Of a DNA stretch of 5,034 bases, positions 4,803 to 5,034 are shown one piece after another (the first letter of the stretch is position 1; every line of letters starts with the position of its first letter). The position numbers and the translations under genes are program-made. The notes below the pieces were generated by a model that was not told the origin of the DNA, made no database searches, and saw nothing but the letters and a program-made list of their open reading frames with translations. Origin of the DNA: REBR01 sp033721915 (GTDB lineage: Bacteria > Pseudomonadota > Gammaproteobacteria > Pseudomonadales > Oleiphilaceae); contig JAWWAC010000101.1 in assembly GCA_033721915.1 (NCBI GenBank), positions 1-5,034 of the forward strand, in the 5' to 3' direction.

Positions 4803-5034
4803 ATGAGCGGCAAAAATACTATCATCCAGGAAATCGAAAAAGAGCAATTGGCCAAGGCGTCCCCGGAGTTTGGTCCCGGTGATACCGTCGTCGTTCAGGT
4901 GCGTGTGACGGAAGGCAACCGCGAACGTCTCCAGGCCTTTGAAGGCGTGGTGATCGGCAAGCGCAACCGCGGCCTCAACTCCGCCTTTACCGTGCGCAAG
5001 GTCTCCTACGGCGTGGGCGTGGAGCGTACCTTCC
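4803..5034 (+). CDS. rplS: 50S ribosomal protein L19, C-terminus beyond window
   Basis: Large-subunit protein located near the 30S-50S interface. 77 codons plus one base are present of an expected 115-120. Translated by hand: MSGKNTIIQEIEKEQ at the start, then PGDTVVVQVRVTEG, RLQAFEGVVIGKRNRGLNS and AFTVRKVSYGVGVERTF at the window edge, all matching L19 (E. coli has RLQAFEGVVIAIRNRGLHS at the same place). No frameshift or stop is seen. Last gene of the rpsP-rimM-trmD-rplS operon, 53 bp after trmD, with its own strong ribosome-binding site; the operon terminator should lie past the window. Confidence 0.97.
   Translation, partial: MSGKNTIIQEIEKEQLAKASPEFGPGDTVVVQVRVTEGNRERLQAFEGVVIGKRNRGLNSAFTVRKVSYGVGVERTF

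Overview
This window is ordinary core chromosome of a gammaproteobacterium. It has moderately high GC, and the proteins read as non-enteric homologues of the E. coli genes. The gene content and order match the E. coli ffh / rpsP-rimM-trmD-rplS neighbourhood, with ypjD and corB (yfjD) divergent from ffh. A marine or halotolerant lineage near Marinobacter or other Alteromonadales/Oceanospirillales fits the protein flavour, but that is only an impression.

Layout. Minus strand, left third: the N-terminal 163 codons of a CorB/YfjD-type CNNM transporter (cut by the window edge at base 1), preceded 40 bp upstream by a CcsA-like eight-helix membrane protein of the YpjD type. The two probably form one transcription unit reading leftwards. 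A divergent intergenic region of about 130-210 bp follows. It contains a good TATAAT box for ffh and a pair of 10-bp direct repeats set 21 bp apart. Plus strand, right two thirds: ffh (SRP GTPase), then a 170-bp gap with three consecutive small hairpins and a strong rpsP promoter with a GC-rich discriminator, then rpsP (S16), rimM (30S maturation factor), trmD (tRNA m1G37 methyltransferase) and the first 77 codons of rplS (L19), which runs off the right edge.

How they fit together. The plus-strand genes all serve translation: two ribosomal proteins, a 16S/30S assembly factor, a tRNA reading-frame methyltransferase and the targeting GTPase for nascent membrane proteins. rpsP-rimM-trmD-rplS is closely spaced (15, 30 and 53 bp) and read as an operon. 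The ribosome-binding sites differ: rplS has a well-placed AGGAG, and trmD uses a GTG start. This fits the E. coli precedent, where the two enzymes are made at much lower level than the two ribosomal proteins from the same mRNA.

No mobile element, CRISPR array, defence gene or undescribed multi-gene system is visible. The points worth a second look are small and regulatory: a hairpin holding a perfect AGGAGG plus a possible seven-codon mini-ORF ending on the rplS start codon, the hairpin cluster between ffh and rpsP, the 21-bp-phased repeat in the divergent promoter region, and a 20-bp perfect palindrome inside corB.
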